Source: JABCPE02 sp963521545 (GTDB lineage: Bacteria; Bacteroidota; Bacteroidia; Flavobacteriales; Weeksellaceae). From it: DNA of 14,272 nt. Location of the stretch: the NCBI GenBank assembly GCA_963521545.1, contig CAUQVP010000042.1:1-14272 (forward strand), in the 5' to 3' direction. This document shows positions 14,272-14,272 of the stretch, piece after piece; position 1 is the stretch's first letter, and each line of letters begins with the position of its first letter. The notes beneath the pieces were generated by a model. The model had not been told where the DNA came from. It searched no databases and was given only the letters and a program-made list of their open reading frames with translations. A program made the translations under genes and the position numbers.

Positions 14272-14272
14272 T

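Noticed and set aside
1..14272. Search for a CRISPR array, insertion sequence, prophage, toxin-antitoxin or defence cluster
   Set aside because: No regularly spaced repeats, transposase or integrase motifs, attachment-site duplications or defence-type domains are visible; the DUF4268 gene alone is not evidence of a restriction system.

Overview
The window looks like an ordinary stretch of chromosome from a member of the Bacteroidota, order Flavobacteriales, most likely the Chryseobacterium/Riemerella/Elizabethkingia group (Weeksellaceae); the family-level placement is inference. The support is: low-GC DNA, promoters of the Bacteroidota type (TTG or TTTG, 19-23 bases, TAnnTTTG) in front of several genes, almost no Shine-Dalgarno sequences, signal peptides ending in AQ or SQ, and families typical of the phylum (TIGR02757/DUF2400, DUF4268, a FISUMP-like surface protein, large periplasmic M16 peptidase).

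Layout. Bases 1-49 are the first codons of ffh (minus strand). A 264-base AT-rich gap leads to a plus-strand gene for a 517-residue exported protein with a FISUMP-like C-terminus (314-1867). After a gap containing a strong hairpin terminator, a 974-residue exported M16 zinc protease runs on the minus strand (2189-5113). Divergent from it is a tightly packed plus-strand cluster: rnz (RNase Z), pldA (outer membrane phospholipase A), a TIGR02757 protein and a DUF4268 protein (5243-8328). deoC (8393-9136) follows with its own promoter, placed so close to the ATG that the mRNA should be leaderless. A bidirectional terminator separates deoC from the convergent pheS (9177-10190).

From pheS to the right edge everything is on the minus strand: a two-gene operon yjdM-yceI (11296 down to 10303), a tiny very basic exported protein built on a 16-residue tandem repeat (11403-11651), then a run read as MBL-fold hydrolase, YcxB-like membrane protein, coaE (dephospho-CoA kinase) and acyl-CoA thioesterase (14150 down to 11706). 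An incomplete open frame enters from the right edge four bases upstream of the hydrolase.

Functionally this is mostly housekeeping: protein targeting (ffh), tRNA 3'-end maturation (rnz), Phe-tRNA charging (pheS), deoxynucleoside catabolism (deoC), CoA synthesis and acyl-CoA turnover (coaE plus thioesterase), and envelope upkeep (pldA, M16 protease, YceI lipoprotein). I found no mobile element, tRNA, rRNA, CRISPR array or defence island, and no convincing undescribed multi-gene system. The items most worth a second look are the apparently leaderless deoC, the long leader of the AT-rich FISUMP-like gene, the tandem-repeat basic protein, and the DNA-glycosylase-like C-terminus of the TIGR02757 protein.
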